Shown here: positions 33,261 to 42,193 of the stretch, in pieces
How positions within the stretch are numbered: position 1 is the stretch's first letter
Layout of the letters: every line of letters starts with the position of its first letter
Assembly: GCA_031418395.1 (NCBI GenBank)
Contig: JANOXL010000242.1
Location: 8,304 to 72,303, forward strand
From: JANYCG01 sp031418395
Lineage (GTDB): Bacteria; Pseudomonadota; Gammaproteobacteria; Burkholderiales; Burkholderiaceae_C
DNA length: 64,000 bases
Direction: 5' to 3'
Program-made: the position numbers and the translations under genes
The notes under the pieces: generated by a model
What the model saw: only the letters and a program-made list of their open reading frames with translations
Told to the model about the DNA's origin: nothing
The model's database searches: none

Positions 33261-33935
33261 ATGCGCGTATTGATTGCAGAAGACGACCAGGTCCTGGCGG
33301 ACGGCCTGATCCGTGCCTTGCGCAGCAGCGGCGCGGCAGTGGATCAGGTGGCCGATGGCTCGCAGGCCGATGCGGCGCTGATGACCAACACCGAGTTTGA
33401 CCTTTTGATCCTCGACCTGGGCCTGCCCAAGATGCACGGCCTGGAGGTGCTCAAACGCCTGCGCGCCCGCGGCTCCGTCTTGCCTGTGCTGATTTTGACA
33501 GCGGCTGACTCGGTGGAGGAGCGCGTCAAAGGCCTCGATCTGGGCGCCGACGACTACATGGCCAAACCCTTCAGCCTGCAAGAGCTCGAAGCCCGTGCGC
33601 GCGCATTAATGCGCCGAGGCGCGGGTGCCACCCACAACATCATCAAACACGGCCCGCTGACCTACGACCAAGCTGGCCGCGTGGCCACCATCGACGGCAA
33701 GATGGTCGATCTCTCGGCGCGTGAGTTGGGCCTGTTGGAGGTGCTGCTGCAACGCACCGGCCGCCTGGTGAGCAAAGACCAGCTGGTCGAGCGCCTGTGT
33801 GAGTGGGGCGACGAGGTCAGCAACAATGCGATTGAGGTCTACATCCATCGCTTGCGCAAAAAGATTGAAAAAGGCCCGGTGCGCATCGCTACCGTGCGCG
33901 GTCTGGGCTACTGCCTGGAGAAAATCCCGGAGTAG
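33261..33935 (+). CDS. OmpR/TctD-like response regulator
   Basis: A 224-residue two-component regulator. The receiver domain has acidic residues in LIAEDDQV, the phospho-acceptor Asp in LLILDLGLP (about residue 51), a switch segment LILTAAD and the Lys in YMAKPF. A C-terminal winged helix (SNNAIEVYIHRLRKKIEKG) binds DNA. AGGAGA precedes the ATG. The cognate kinase follows after a repeat-filled 262-bp spacer. It resembles TctD/QseB regulators, and control of a tricarboxylate-type transporter is plausible but not shown. Confidence 0.94.
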   Translation: MRVLIAEDDQVLADGLIRALRSSGAAVDQVADGSQADAALMTNTEFDLLILDLGLPKMHGLEVLKRLRARGSVLPVLILTAADSVEERVKGLDLGADDYMAKPFSLQELEARARALMRRGAGATHNIIKHGPLTYDQAGRVATIDGKMVDLSARELGLLEVLLQRTGRLVSKDQLVERLCEWGDEVSNNAIEVYIHRLRKKIEKGPVRIATVRGLGYCLEKIPE

Positions 33936-33938
33936 GAT

Positions 33939-34195
33939 GCGGCCCCCACGCTTCCTCACTGCGTGTAGGCGCTGCCCCCCGAGGGGGCCGCATTTTGCCT
34001 TGGGGCGGCCCGGCGGCAAAACCTCCCCAAACAATTGGACTTGGTTCCTTATTTGACCCGCCTCCTTCAATCTTGTGCCAACGCACCCCGAATTGTGAAT
34101 AGTCGCAAGTTTTTGCGCTGGGCCGCCCCAAGCAAAAATGCGGCCCCCTCGGGGGGCAGGAAGCCACACGCAGTGGGCGACCGTGGGGGCAAGTG
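33939..34195. repeat. GC-rich inverted repeat pair between response regulator and kinase
   Basis: The left arm (33939-34020) reads GCGGCCCCCACGCTTCCTCA, continuing through CCCCCCGAGGGGGCCGCATTT to TTGGGGCGGCCCGGCGG. The right arm (about 34118-34195) is its rough complement: TGGGCCGCCCCAAGCAAAAA, then GCGGCCCCCTCGGGGGGCAG and CCGTGGGGGCAAG. About 95 bp of non-coding DNA lies between. A fragment of the same repeat is at 4426-4480. It could form a large stem that affects kinase expression. Confidence 0.75.
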
Positions 34196-34197
34196 CC

Positions 34198-35661
34198 ATG
34201 GCACTTAATCTCTTCAAACGCGAGCAGCGTTCACTGTTTGGCGAAATTCTGGATTGGATGCTGACGCCGCTCTTGCTCTTGTGGCCGGTCAGCCTGGTCT
34301 TGACCTGGGTCGTCGCACAAGGCATCGCCGGCAAGCCGTTTGATCGCGCGCTGGAGTACAACGCCAGCGCGCTGGCGCAACTGGTTACCGTGCAAAGCGG
34401 GCGCATGCAGTTCAACTTGCCGCAGCCCGCGCGCGAACTGCTGCGGGCCGACGATACCGACACCATTTATTACCAGGTGTTGGGACTGCGGGGCGAATTT
34501 GTCAGTGGCGAGCGCGACTTGCCGCTGCCACCCGAGGGCGAGACCATCGTGCCTGGCGACGTACGTCTGCGTGACGATTCGCTCAAGGGCACGGATATCA
34601 AAGTCGCCTACACCTGGGTCAAGCCCGACCCGGCCAACCCGCGCCTGGCGCTGGTGCAAGTCGCCGAGACGCTGGAAAAACGCTCGGTGTTGGCCACCGA
34701 AATTATCAAAGGGGTGATGCTGCCGCAGTTTGTCATCCTGCCGCTGGCCGTGCTCTTGATCTGGCTGGCGCTGGCGCAGGCGATCAAACCGCTGCAACAA
34801 CTGGAGGCGCGCATCCGTGCGCGCCGCCCGGATGACATGAGCCCGCTGGACATCGAGGAGGTGCCGCTGGAGATCGCGCCGATGGCCTCCAGCGTGAATG
34901 ATTTGCTGATGCGCCTCAAAGACTCGATCACCACGCAAAAACGATTCCTTGCTGACGCCGCCCACCAGCTCAAAACCCCGCTGGCGGGTTTGCGCATGCA
35001 GGCCGAGCTGGCGCTGCGCGAGGGCGCGAATACCGAGCAGTTGAAGCTCTCTTTGCGGCAAATTGGGCGTAGCAGCATCCGCGCCACCCACACCGTGAAT
35101 CAGTTGCTGGCCCTGGCACGCGCCGAAGGTAGCGGTACCGCGATGACGCGCCAAAGCTGCGATTTGGTCAAGCTCACCACCGAGGTGATTCAGGACAGCG
35201 TGCCGCATGCGCTGGACAAACATATCGATCTCGGATTCGAAGGTGTGGCGGCAGGCGCCCCCGGCGTGCAGGTCGACGGCAACCCGACCTTGCTCAAGGA
35301 GATGCTGCGTAACCTGATCGACAACGCCATCGCTTACACGCCGTCGAGCCGGGAGAAACCAGGGGTGATCACCGTGCGGGTACTGGTCGATGCGGTGGCG
35401 CAGACGACTTCACTGCAAGTGGACGATTCCGGGCCCGGCATTGCGCTGGCGGAGCGCGAGTTGGTGTTTGAACCGTTTTATCGCGCTTTGGGTAACGACG
35501 CGGATGGCTCGGGTCTGGGGCTGCCCATCGTTCGTGAGATTGCCGGCCACCACCTGGCCGACGTCACGGTGGGCGAGGTGTGGCCAGGGCAGGTGCCGCC
35601 CGGCGCCCGGTTCACCGTGCGGTTTCGTTGGAGCGGCGTCAGCCTTGAGCCGTCGGGTTAG
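34198..35661 (+). CDS. TctE-like sensor histidine kinase
   Basis: A 487-residue inner-membrane sensor kinase. An N-terminal helix (LLLLWPVSLVLTWVVAQGIA) and a second one (QFVILPLAVLLIWLALAQ) bracket a periplasmic 2CSK_N-type domain of about 140 residues. HAMP-like and dimerisation segments follow, with H-box DAAHQLKTPLAGLRMQAELA, N-box LRNLIDNAIAYTP, and G-boxes VDDSGPGI and GSGLGLPIV. The start is MALNLFKREQRS. A longer frame from 34138 would translate the GC-rich repeat and was rejected. It pairs with the regulator at 33261. Confidence 0.93.
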   Translation: MALNLFKREQRSLFGEILDWMLTPLLLLWPVSLVLTWVVAQGIAGKPFDRALEYNASALAQLVTVQSGRMQFNLPQPARELLRADDTDTIYYQVLGLRGEFVSGERDLPLPPEGETIVPGDVRLRDDSLKGTDIKVAYTWVKPDPANPRLALVQVAETLEKRSVLATEIIKGVMLPQFVILPLAVLLIWLALAQAIKPLQQLEARIRARRPDDMSPLDIEEVPLEIAPMASSVNDLLMRLKDSITTQKRFLADAAHQLKTPLAGLRMQAELALREGANTEQLKLSLRQIGRSSIRATHTVNQLLALARAEGSGTAMTRQSCDLVKLTTEVIQDSVPHALDKHIDLGFEGVAAGAPGVQVDGNPTLLKEMLRNLIDNAIAYTPSSREKPGVITVRVLVDAVAQTTSLQVDDSGPGIALAERELVFEPFYRALGNDADGSGLGLPIVREIAGHHLADVTVGEVWPGQVPPGARFTVRFRWSGVSLEPSG

Positions 35662-35782
35662 GCTGAATCGCGCTGGCTTGAACTGCGCCACGACGCAGGT
35701 CTGAAACATTCGTGAAGTGGGCGCACAGACCCGCCTGGATCGCCTGGAGTGCTGGAAGGGCTGGAAGAAATTGACGATCGAC

Positions 35783-36433
35783 TTACCGACAAGCGCGCAA
35801 GGGTTTGCCGCCCAAGAGCGGCTTCAAGTCTTCCACTTTCGGGCGCAGGGCATCGTCCACAGCGGCCAGTTTCAGTATCCAGGATTTCACGTCTTCCCGC
35901 TCCTGCACCACTTTTGCGGTGCGCACACCGCGTTTACTCAAGGTTGCCAGAGTGGCTTCAGCAGCGTCTTTGGACGGGAAACCACCCAATGACAAACCGG
36001 GCTCCAAAGCGGCGTTGTTGAGCGGTTCAAACTTCAGGTTCAGTTGCGAAAGTTCAGAGCGTTTGGCCGCCAGCGCCTGGGCGTTGGGGTATTTGCCCAT
36101 GTAAACGATCCAGCGACCTGGCTCGGTGGCGGCATCGAGCTCCCAGGTACCTGCGGGCAGGTTGGATTCGAGGATGCGACGCAGTGCCTGACTTTGGTTT
36201 TCGTCAAAACCACTTGCCGTCAGGCACTCGGGTGCTCGCGCGGGTGTGGCGTCGGCGCGCGGCGCCTCGTCAGCCCGCAAAACACGGATGCCTTCAGGCT
36301 TGATCTGCTGCGCCAGGCGTTGTGGTTCAGCCACTTCCACTGGGGCGTAACCATAGGCCTTGAGCATGCCTTGTGACCAGGCGAAATAAACGCCATTGGC
36401 CAACACGAGCAATAAAACCAGAAATCTCAGCAT
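35783..36433 (-). CDS. SPOR-domain-type membrane-anchored protein
   Basis: A 216-residue protein with one N-terminal membrane anchor (MLRFLVLLLVLANGVYFAWS) and a periplasmic part. The segment from about residue 105 to 190 (AGTWELDAATEPGRWIVYMG, LSLGGFPSKDAAEATLATLS) resembles a SPOR peptidoglycan-binding domain. The start chosen lies 2 bp after the birA stop. A frame from 36520 would overlap birA by 85 bp. In related genomes birA, coaX and a SPOR gene often occur together, but here coaX is absent. Confidence 0.75.
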   Translation of the reverse strand: MLRFLVLLLVLANGVYFAWSQGMLKAYGYAPVEVAEPQRLAQQIKPEGIRVLRADEAPRADATPARAPECLTASGFDENQSQALRRILESNLPAGTWELDAATEPGRWIVYMGKYPNAQALAAKRSELSQLNLKFEPLNNAALEPGLSLGGFPSKDAAEATLATLSKRGVRTAKVVQEREDVKSWILKLAAVDDALRPKVEDLKPLLGGKPLRACR

Positions 36434-36435
36434 GA

Positions 36436-37290
36436 TTAGTTTTGACGGGGCAGGGCGGGTGGGCAGGCGGCGCCTTGCGGGCGCACGCTGACTTCGGAAC
36501 TGCTGATTTTTACCACGCATTGCGCCGTTTCCACCCGCAATGCGCCATTTTCGTCAACACCCAGCGCCGTGCCGCTTTGGCCATCGCTTAGCGTAACTGC
36601 TACGCCCATCAAGGCATCCAACGCATTAAAGCCGCCTTGCAAGGCCGCAAAACCTGCTTTTTCAAATGTTTTCACCGTGGCCACCAAAGGCGGCAAGACG
36701 CGCTGCAGGGCGTCTGCGGCATCCAGTAGTGGGTCTAGTTCGGCCAGCCAGGCGGGTGGTGTAGCCAGCCCATCCGCTGTGCGCGGTGCGATATTGATGC
36801 CGATACCGATCACGGCAAACCGCCCCGGCCCGCCGGCGCCTTCCAGGCCACCTGCAGGGCTGCCCGAATGGCCATCGGTGTAGGCCGTGTTGGGCGCGAT
36901 GGTTTCAATCAAAATGCCGCCGAGTTTGCGTTGTGCCAGCCACAGGTCATTGGGCCATTTCAGGCGCACATCGGCATGTAAGTGTCGCGCCACCGCCAAA
37001 CCCACTGCGAGTGACAGGCCTGACCAACTCACCGGCGACAACATGAGCCCCAGTGAGAACATTAGCGTCGAAGGCTCATTCGGTCTGCCGTCGTCCAGCC
37101 AAGTGCGGCCCAGACGCCCGCGCCCAGCGGTTTGATGCTCGGCGACAAGCAGGATCGGATCAAGCTGGCCTGATCTGGCGCGGCGCATCAGCTCGGAGTT
37201 GGTCGAGTCGATTTGCGGGAGGATTTCGACGGTAAACCCAGGCAAGTCAGGCGCCACTTGTTCCCAAATCGCCTCAGCAACCCATTTCAC
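36436..37290 (-). CDS. birA: Biotin--[acetyl-CoA-carboxylase] ligase
   Basis: Activates biotin with ATP and attaches it to carboxylase carrier protein. The enzyme has the motifs IDSTNSELMRRAR, AEHQTAGRGRLGRTW (biotinyl-AMP loop) and RLKWPNDLWL with KLGGILIE, and a C-terminal domain with SDGQSGTALGVDENGAL. There is no N-terminal HTH, so it is a class I, non-repressor ligase. The GTG at 37290 (VKWVAEAIWEQ) is 5 bp past the SET gene stop and fits relatives. The ATG at 37350 would add 20 residues and overlap the SET gene. Confidence 0.93.
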   Translation of the reverse strand: MKWVAEAIWEQVAPDLPGFTVEILPQIDSTNSELMRRARSGQLDPILLVAEHQTAGRGRLGRTWLDDGRPNEPSTLMFSLGLMLSPVSWSGLSLAVGLAVARHLHADVRLKWPNDLWLAQRKLGGILIETIAPNTAYTDGHSGSPAGGLEGAGGPGRFAVIGIGINIAPRTADGLATPPAWLAELDPLLDAADALQRVLPPLVATVKTFEKAGFAALQGGFNALDALMGVAVTLSDGQSGTALGVDENGALRVETAQCVVKISSSEVSVRPQGAACPPALPRQN

Positions 37291-37295
37291 GTCAA

Positions 37296-37784
37296 TTACC
37301 GCCCGCGTTTGGGCGCCAGCAAAGTGCCCCGGCAATTCCTGGCGCCGCACCAGCAGGGGTATTCGGCCTTGAGTTTGGGCGTGTAACGCTCGTCGATGAT
37401 CAGACCATAGTCGTAATTCAACTCTTCGCCGGCCTTGATGTTGCGCAGCGCCTTGATGAAGACGCGGCCACCTTCTTCATCGGCTTCGCAGTTTGGATTG
37501 CAGGCGTGGTTGATCCAGCGTGAGGAGTTGCCGCCAAACAGCGCGTCGATGACATGTTTTTCATCGATGTGAAAATAAAAAGTGTGGTTGGGGTCTTTTG
37601 GGTCGTGCGGGTGGCGCGCCTGCGCGGCCTTCCAGGTGACGATTTCGCCCACATATTCGATGATGGTTTCGCCTTCGGCAATGTCTTGGATGGCAAACAC
37701 GCCTTTGCCATGCACACCAGAGCGGCGGGTTTGGATGCGGCGGTTGTCACCGGGCGCGGGTTTCTTGCTCAATTTCTGGGTCAC
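37296..37784 (-). CDS. SET-domain protein-lysine methyltransferase
   Basis: A 162-residue SET protein, a eukaryotic-like SAM-dependent lysine methyltransferase. It shows KGVFAIQDIAEGETIIEYVG, the pseudoknot motifs RWINHACNPNCEA and GEELNYDYG, and a complete post-SET cysteine cluster CWCGARNCRGTLL. All catalytic elements are present. It starts with GTG, preceded by AGGA. It is divergent from topB, whose product has a histone H1-like lysine/alanine-rich segment, and lies upstream of birA. The substrate is unknown; basic nucleoid proteins are plausible targets. Confidence 0.93.
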   Translation of the reverse strand: MTQKLSKKPAPGDNRRIQTRRSGVHGKGVFAIQDIAEGETIIEYVGEIVTWKAAQARHPHDPKDPNHTFYFHIDEKHVIDALFGGNSSRWINHACNPNCEADEEGGRVFIKALRNIKAGEELNYDYGLIIDERYTPKLKAEYPCWCGARNCRGTLLAPKRGR

Positions 37785-37937
37785 AAAAGAATCCTGAATA
37801 AATGCTGCTGAAAATATTGGGGCAAGCGCGAGTGGGGCGAAAAGGGCCCGTTGGGGCCTGTTAGGGCGTATGGGGGCAGAAATTGGGGCAGATTAGAAGG
37901 GATTTGCCGTCGCGCCGAAAAATTTGTTATTGTGAAT

Positions 37938-37975
37938 CGTATGCGTGTGCGCCTGCGTGTGCGTGTGCGCACGCG
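37938..37975. other. Alternating purine-pyrimidine (Z-DNA-prone) tract upstream of topB
   Basis: CGTATGCGTGTGCGC (37938-37952) and TGCGTGTGCGTGTGCGCACG (37954 onward, to 37975) alternate pyrimidine and purine almost without break, mostly as CG/TG steps. It lies 47-85 bp before the topB start in the divergent SET/topB spacer. Such tracts can flip to Z-DNA under negative supercoiling. No regulatory role is shown. Confidence 0.6.
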
Positions 37976-38022
37976 AGAGGCTGGATTGTAGTCATGGCAT
38001 TTTTGGATACTGAATTCGAATT

Positions 38023-41001
38023 ATGAAAACACTGGTAATTGCTGAAAAACCATCGGTCGCGCAGGACATCGTGCGTTCGCTCACGCCCACAGCGGGCAAG
38101 TTCGAAAAACACGACGAGCATTTTGAGAACGACACCTACATCGTGACCAGCGCCGTCGGCCATTTGGTGGAGATCGCTGCGCCGGAAGAGTTTGACGTGA
38201 AACGCGGCAAGTGGAGCTTTGCCCATCTGCCGGTGATCCCGCCCCACTTTGACTTGAAGCCGCACGACAAAACCAAGACGCGCCTGAACGCCATCGTCAA
38301 GCAAGCCAAACGCAAAGACGTGGACGCTTTTGTCAACGCCTGCGACGCCGGGCGCGAAGGGGAACTGATCTTCCGCTTGATCCAGCAGTACAGCAAGGTG
38401 AAACTGCCTGTGAGCCGCCTGTGGTTGCAGTCAATGACGCCGCAGGCGATCCGTGACGGGTTTGCCAATCTGCGCACCGACAAACAAATGTTGCCGCTGG
38501 CCGACGCCGCGCGTTGCCGCTCTGAGGCCGACTGGCTGGTTGGCATCAACGGCACCCGGGCCATGACGGCCTTTAACTCGCGCGACGGTGGCTTCTTTTT
38601 GACCACCGTGGGCCGGGTGCAAACGCCAACGCTCTCTGTCGTGGTGGAGCGCGAGGAACAAATCCGAAAATTCATCAGCCGCGACTACTGGGAGATTCAC
38701 GCCACCTTTGCAGCCCAAGCGGGCCAGTACCCGGCCAAGTGGTTCGACCCGAAGTGGAGCAAGGCGGCTGCCAATGCAGCGGCCGGCAATACCGATGAGC
38801 CGGACGCGGAGCTGAAAGCTGATCGTTTATGGTCCGCTCGTGATGCGCAAAAAATCGCTGACGCCGTGCGCGGCCAAAGTGCGACGGTCACTGAAGAAAG
38901 CAAACCGACCTCACAAGCCTCACCTGCCCTGTTTGACTTGACCAGTTTGCAGCGCGAAGCCAACGGCAAGTTTGGTTACTCTGCCAAGACCACCCTCTCC
39001 ATCGCGCAAAGCCTGTATGAGCGCCACAAGGCCCTGACCTACCCGCGGACTGACTCGCGCGCCTTGCCGGAAGACTACGTGCCGGTGGTCAAAGACACGT
39101 TAGGGATGTTGGCCAAAAGCGCCATGAAACACCTCGCGCCCTTTGCCGCGCAGGCGGTGAAAGGCAACTACGTCAAACCGTCCAAGCGTATTTTTGACAA
39201 CAGCAAGGTCAGCGACCACTTCGCCATCATCCCCACGCTGCAAGAACCCAGCGGGCTATCAGAAGCAGAGCAGAAAGTTTATGACCTGGTGGTGCGGCGC
39301 TTCATGGCGGTGTTTTTCCCGAGCGCTGAATATGAGGTGACGACTCGTGTTTCTGTCGCGGCGGGTCACAGTTTCAAAACCGAAGGCAAGGTGCTCGTGA
39401 AACCCGGCTGGCTGGCCATTTACGGCAAAGAAGCCGCCGATGAAGTGGCCGACGCCAAAGACGGCGACAAAGGCCAAAGCCTGGTGCCGGTCGCGCCCGG
39501 TGAAAAGGTCAAAACCGAAGAAGCCGAGGCGAAGGGCCTCAAAACCCGGCCACCCGCCAGGTATTCCGAAGCCACGCTTTTGGGCGCCATGGAAAACGCC
39601 GGCAAAACCGTGGAAGACGACGACTTGCGCGCCGCCATGCACGAGAAGGGCCTGGGCACGCCGGCCACGCGCTCCAGCATCATCGAGGGTCTGATTGCCG
39701 AGAAATACATGCTGCGCGAAGGTCGCGAACTGATCCCGACCGCCAAGGCCTTCCAACTGATGACGCTGCTTCGCGGCCTGGGTGTGGAAGAGTTGTCCAA
39801 AGCCGAACTCACCGGCGAATGGGAATACAAGCTCAATCAGATGGAGCACGGCCAGTTGAGCCGCGAGACCTTCATGGCCGAGATCGCCGCCATGACCGAA
39901 CGCATGGTCAAAAAGGCCAAGGAATACGACCGCGACACCATTCCTGGTGATTACGCGACCCTGGCCGCGCCGTGCCCCAACTGCGGCGGCATCGTGAAGG
40001 AAAACTACCGCCGCTACACCTGCACCGGCAAAAGCGGCGCTGAAGACGGCTGCGGCTTTTCGTTTGGCAAAACCCCCGCGGGCCGCACCTTTGAAGTAGC
40101 CGAGGTCGAGCAGTTCCTGCGCGACAAAAAAATCGGCCCACTCGATGGTTTTCGCTCCAAAGCGGGTTGGCCCTTCACCGCCGAAATGGTCATCAAATAC
40201 GACGACGAGGCCAAAAACTTCAAACTCGAATTCGACTTTGGCGACGACAAAAAGGGCGAAGAGTCGGGCGAGATCATCGATTTTTCGACCCAGGAAACGC
40301 TGGGCAAATGCCCCAAATGTGGCACCACCACCGGTGGCCACGTGTTCGAGCACGGCAAGAACTACGTGTGCGACAAGTCAGTGCCCACACTCGCGCAACC
40401 TATTCCCAGTTGCGACTTCAAGACCGGTCAAGTCATTCTGCAGCAACCTGTGGTGCGGGAACAGATGGTCAAGCTGTTGACCACCGGCAAGACCGACCTG
40501 CTGGACAAGTTCGTCTCCATGCGTACGCGCCGTGGTTTCAAGGCCATGCTGGCCTGGGACGCCGAAGCCGGAAAAGTGAACTTCGAGTTCGCGCCGAGCA
40601 AATTCCCGCCGCGCAAACCCGCCGCGGGTGCCGCAGCGCGGCCCGCTGGCAGTGCGGCCAAAACTGCGGTCGCAGCGAAAAGCACCAAAGCCGCCAAAAC
40701 GCCGACTAAAAAAGCTGCAGTCACCAAAACGGCCGCACCGCGCAAAGCGGCGGTGAAAAAGGCCTCCACCGCGACCGGTCTACAGCCCAGCGCCGCTTTA
40801 GCCGCCGTGATCGGCCCCGAAGCTGTGGCCCGGCCGCAGGTGATCAAAAAACTGTGGGATTACATCAAGGCCAACGGCCTGCAAGACGCCGCCAACAAAC
40901 GCAACGTCAACGCCGACGCCAAACTGCTGGCCGTGTTTGGCAAACCGCAAGTCACGATGTTTGAGCTGGCCGGGATTGTGGGCAAACACCTCAGCGTTTG
41001 A
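38023..41001 (+). CDS. topB: DNA topoisomerase III with SWIB-domain tail
   Basis: A 992-residue type IA topoisomerase that relaxes and decatenates DNA. The Toprim domain begins KTLVIAEKPSVAQDIV and includes NACDAGREGELIFRL. The catalytic tyrosine is about residue 340 in LTYPRTDSRALPEDY. Two zinc-finger-like segments follow, CPNCGG at about 651 and CPKCGTTTGGHVFEHGKNY near 765. Residues about 860-920 are Lys/Ala-rich and histone H1-like (TKAAKTPTKKAAVTKTAAPR). The last 70 residues form a SWIB/MDM2 domain (ARPQVIKKLWDYIKANGLQD, NVNADAKLLAVFGK). The tail is well beyond classical TopB length. Confidence 0.96.
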   Translation: MKTLVIAEKPSVAQDIVRSLTPTAGKFEKHDEHFENDTYIVTSAVGHLVEIAAPEEFDVKRGKWSFAHLPVIPPHFDLKPHDKTKTRLNAIVKQAKRKDVDAFVNACDAGREGELIFRLIQQYSKVKLPVSRLWLQSMTPQAIRDGFANLRTDKQMLPLADAARCRSEADWLVGINGTRAMTAFNSRDGGFFLTTVGRVQTPTLSVVVEREEQIRKFISRDYWEIHATFAAQAGQYPAKWFDPKWSKAAANAAAGNTDEPDAELKADRLWSARDAQKIADAVRGQSATVTEESKPTSQASPALFDLTSLQREANGKFGYSAKTTLSIAQSLYERHKALTYPRTDSRALPEDYVPVVKDTLGMLAKSAMKHLAPFAAQAVKGNYVKPSKRIFDNSKVSDHFAIIPTLQEPSGLSEAEQKVYDLVVRRFMAVFFPSAEYEVTTRVSVAAGHSFKTEGKVLVKPGWLAIYGKEAADEVADAKDGDKGQSLVPVAPGEKVKTEEAEAKGLKTRPPARYSEATLLGAMENAGKTVEDDDLRAAMHEKGLGTPATRSSIIEGLIAEKYMLREGRELIPTAKAFQLMTLLRGLGVEELSKAELTGEWEYKLNQMEHGQLSRETFMAEIAAMTERMVKKAKEYDRDTIPGDYATLAAPCPNCGGIVKENYRRYTCTGKSGAEDGCGFSFGKTPAGRTFEVAEVEQFLRDKKIGPLDGFRSKAGWPFTAEMVIKYDDEAKNFKLEFDFGDDKKGEESGEIIDFSTQETLGKCPKCGTTTGGHVFEHGKNYVCDKSVPTLAQPIPSCDFKTGQVILQQPVVREQMVKLLTTGKTDLLDKFVSMRTRRGFKAMLAWDAEAGKVNFEFAPSKFPPRKPAAGAAARPAGSAAKTAVAAKSTKAAKTPTKKAAVTKTAAPRKAAVKKASTATGLQPSAALAAVIGPEAVARPQVIKKLWDYIKANGLQDAANKRNVNADAKLLAVFGKPQVTMFELAGIVGKHLSV

Positions 41002-41056
41002 CACGCTGCAATGCGGCCACAAAGCTTGCGTGACCGGCAATAAACCGCCGGGGCCT

Positions 41057-42193
41057 TTAGCGCATGAACTTCCCGTCCCGTCCAATGATGGTCAGGTCGG
41101 TGAAGGTGGAGCCTTGGTGGCTTTTCGCGCTGTAGTTGATGGTAAATCCGCCAAAGTTGACGTCACGCATCGTCTCAAGGCCGGCAATCAGGCCTTCGCG
41201 GGTGGGCACACGGCCCGCGCGGCGCAGGCCCTCGACGAGCACGCGGGCGGTCAGGTAACCCTCAAAACTTGAGAAGTCAAATTCCTTTTGACCGGCTTCC
41301 GTCATCCGCTGCTGATAGTCCCTCACCACCGCGCTGTTACCGGAGTAGGGAAACGGCACCACCTGCGAGATCACCACGCCACGGCCGGCTTCACCCAGCT
41401 CATCGGCCAAGGCGCGGGAGCCGACGAAACTCACGTTGAAAAACTGCCCGCCGTAACCCTTGCCACGCGCCTGTTTGATGAAGGCCGCGCAGGACTTGTA
41501 GGCGCTGATTTGCACCACCGCCTCAGGCTGCACTTTGAGGATTTCTTCGAGCGACTTGCTCACGTCCACACTGTTGCGCTCCACCGTGGCCGTGGCGACC
41601 GGTTTGAGCTGGCGCTTGGTCAAGGCGCGTGTGACCGCCTCCAGGCCCGCCTTGCCGTAGGCGTCGTTCTGGTAGAACACGGCGATCTTTTTCAGCCCCA
41701 GCGTGCTCAGGTGTTCGACGATACGCTCACCTTCGTCAAAGTAGCTGGCGCGCACATGGAAGATGTAGCGGTTGAAGGGGTCACGCAATGCGTTTGCGCC
41801 GGTGAACATGCCGATCAAGGGCACTTTTTCTTCGGTCAGAATGGGCAGGGCGGCCAGGCCTGTGGGGGTGCCCACCGACCCGGCCAGGGCGAACACCTTG
41901 TCTTCATTGATCAACGCTTTGACGGCGGCGGCGGCTTTTTCAGGTTCGTAGCCGTCATCACGCGTCACCAGTTTGATGACCCGCCCGCCCACGCCGCCTT
42001 GCGCGTTGACGGCCTTGAAATAGCTCTGCATGCCGACCTGCATGCGCAGCCCCAGTTGCGCGGCCGGGCCGGTGGTGGCGGCGAATTGGCCGATGAGGAT
42101 TTCCCCTTCAGTGATACCGTTTTCAGCCTGCGCAGGCGCGGCCGCCAGCGTCAAACCGATCAGCAACGAAACAAGTTTGGTAAACAGCGTCAT
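41057..42193 (-). CDS. ABC transporter substrate-binding protein (branched-chain amino-acid/LivK type)
   Basis: A 378-residue periplasmic binding protein of the Leu/Ile/Val-binding family. A signal peptide ends LTLAAAPAQA-ENGIT. The mature protein has ILIGQFAATTGPAAQLG, a ligand-site FALAGSVGTPTGLAALP and KKIAVFYQNDAYGKAGLEAV. The ATG at 42193 has a well-placed GGGGAG; a GTG four codons earlier is less likely. No permease or ATPase genes are adjacent, so it is an orphan receptor, as is common in Burkholderiales. The ligand is unknown. Confidence 0.9.
   Translation of the reverse strand: MTLFTKLVSLLIGLTLAAAPAQAENGITEGEILIGQFAATTGPAAQLGLRMQVGMQSYFKAVNAQGGVGGRVIKLVTRDDGYEPEKAAAAVKALINEDKVFALAGSVGTPTGLAALPILTEEKVPLIGMFTGANALRDPFNRYIFHVRASYFDEGERIVEHLSTLGLKKIAVFYQNDAYGKAGLEAVTRALTKRQLKPVATATVERNSVDVSKSLEEILKVQPEAVVQISAYKSCAAFIKQARGKGYGGQFFNVSFVGSRALADELGEAGRGVVISQVVPFPYSGNSAVVRDYQQRMTEAGQKEFDFSSFEGYLTARVLVEGLRRAGRVPTREGLIAGLETMRDVNFGGFTINYSAKSHQGSTFTDLTIIGRDGKFMR

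Noticed and set aside
34231..35223. 330-codon minus-strand frame across the histidine kinase
   Set aside because: Gln/Arg-rich antisense shadow. The kinase on the plus strand has all H, N and G boxes.
39259..40353. 364-codon open frame on the minus strand within topB
   Set aside because: It lies opposite topB, whose protein motifs and domain order are clear. The antisense product is Phe/Val/Gly-rich, as expected from complementing a GC-biased gene, with no recognisable domain.
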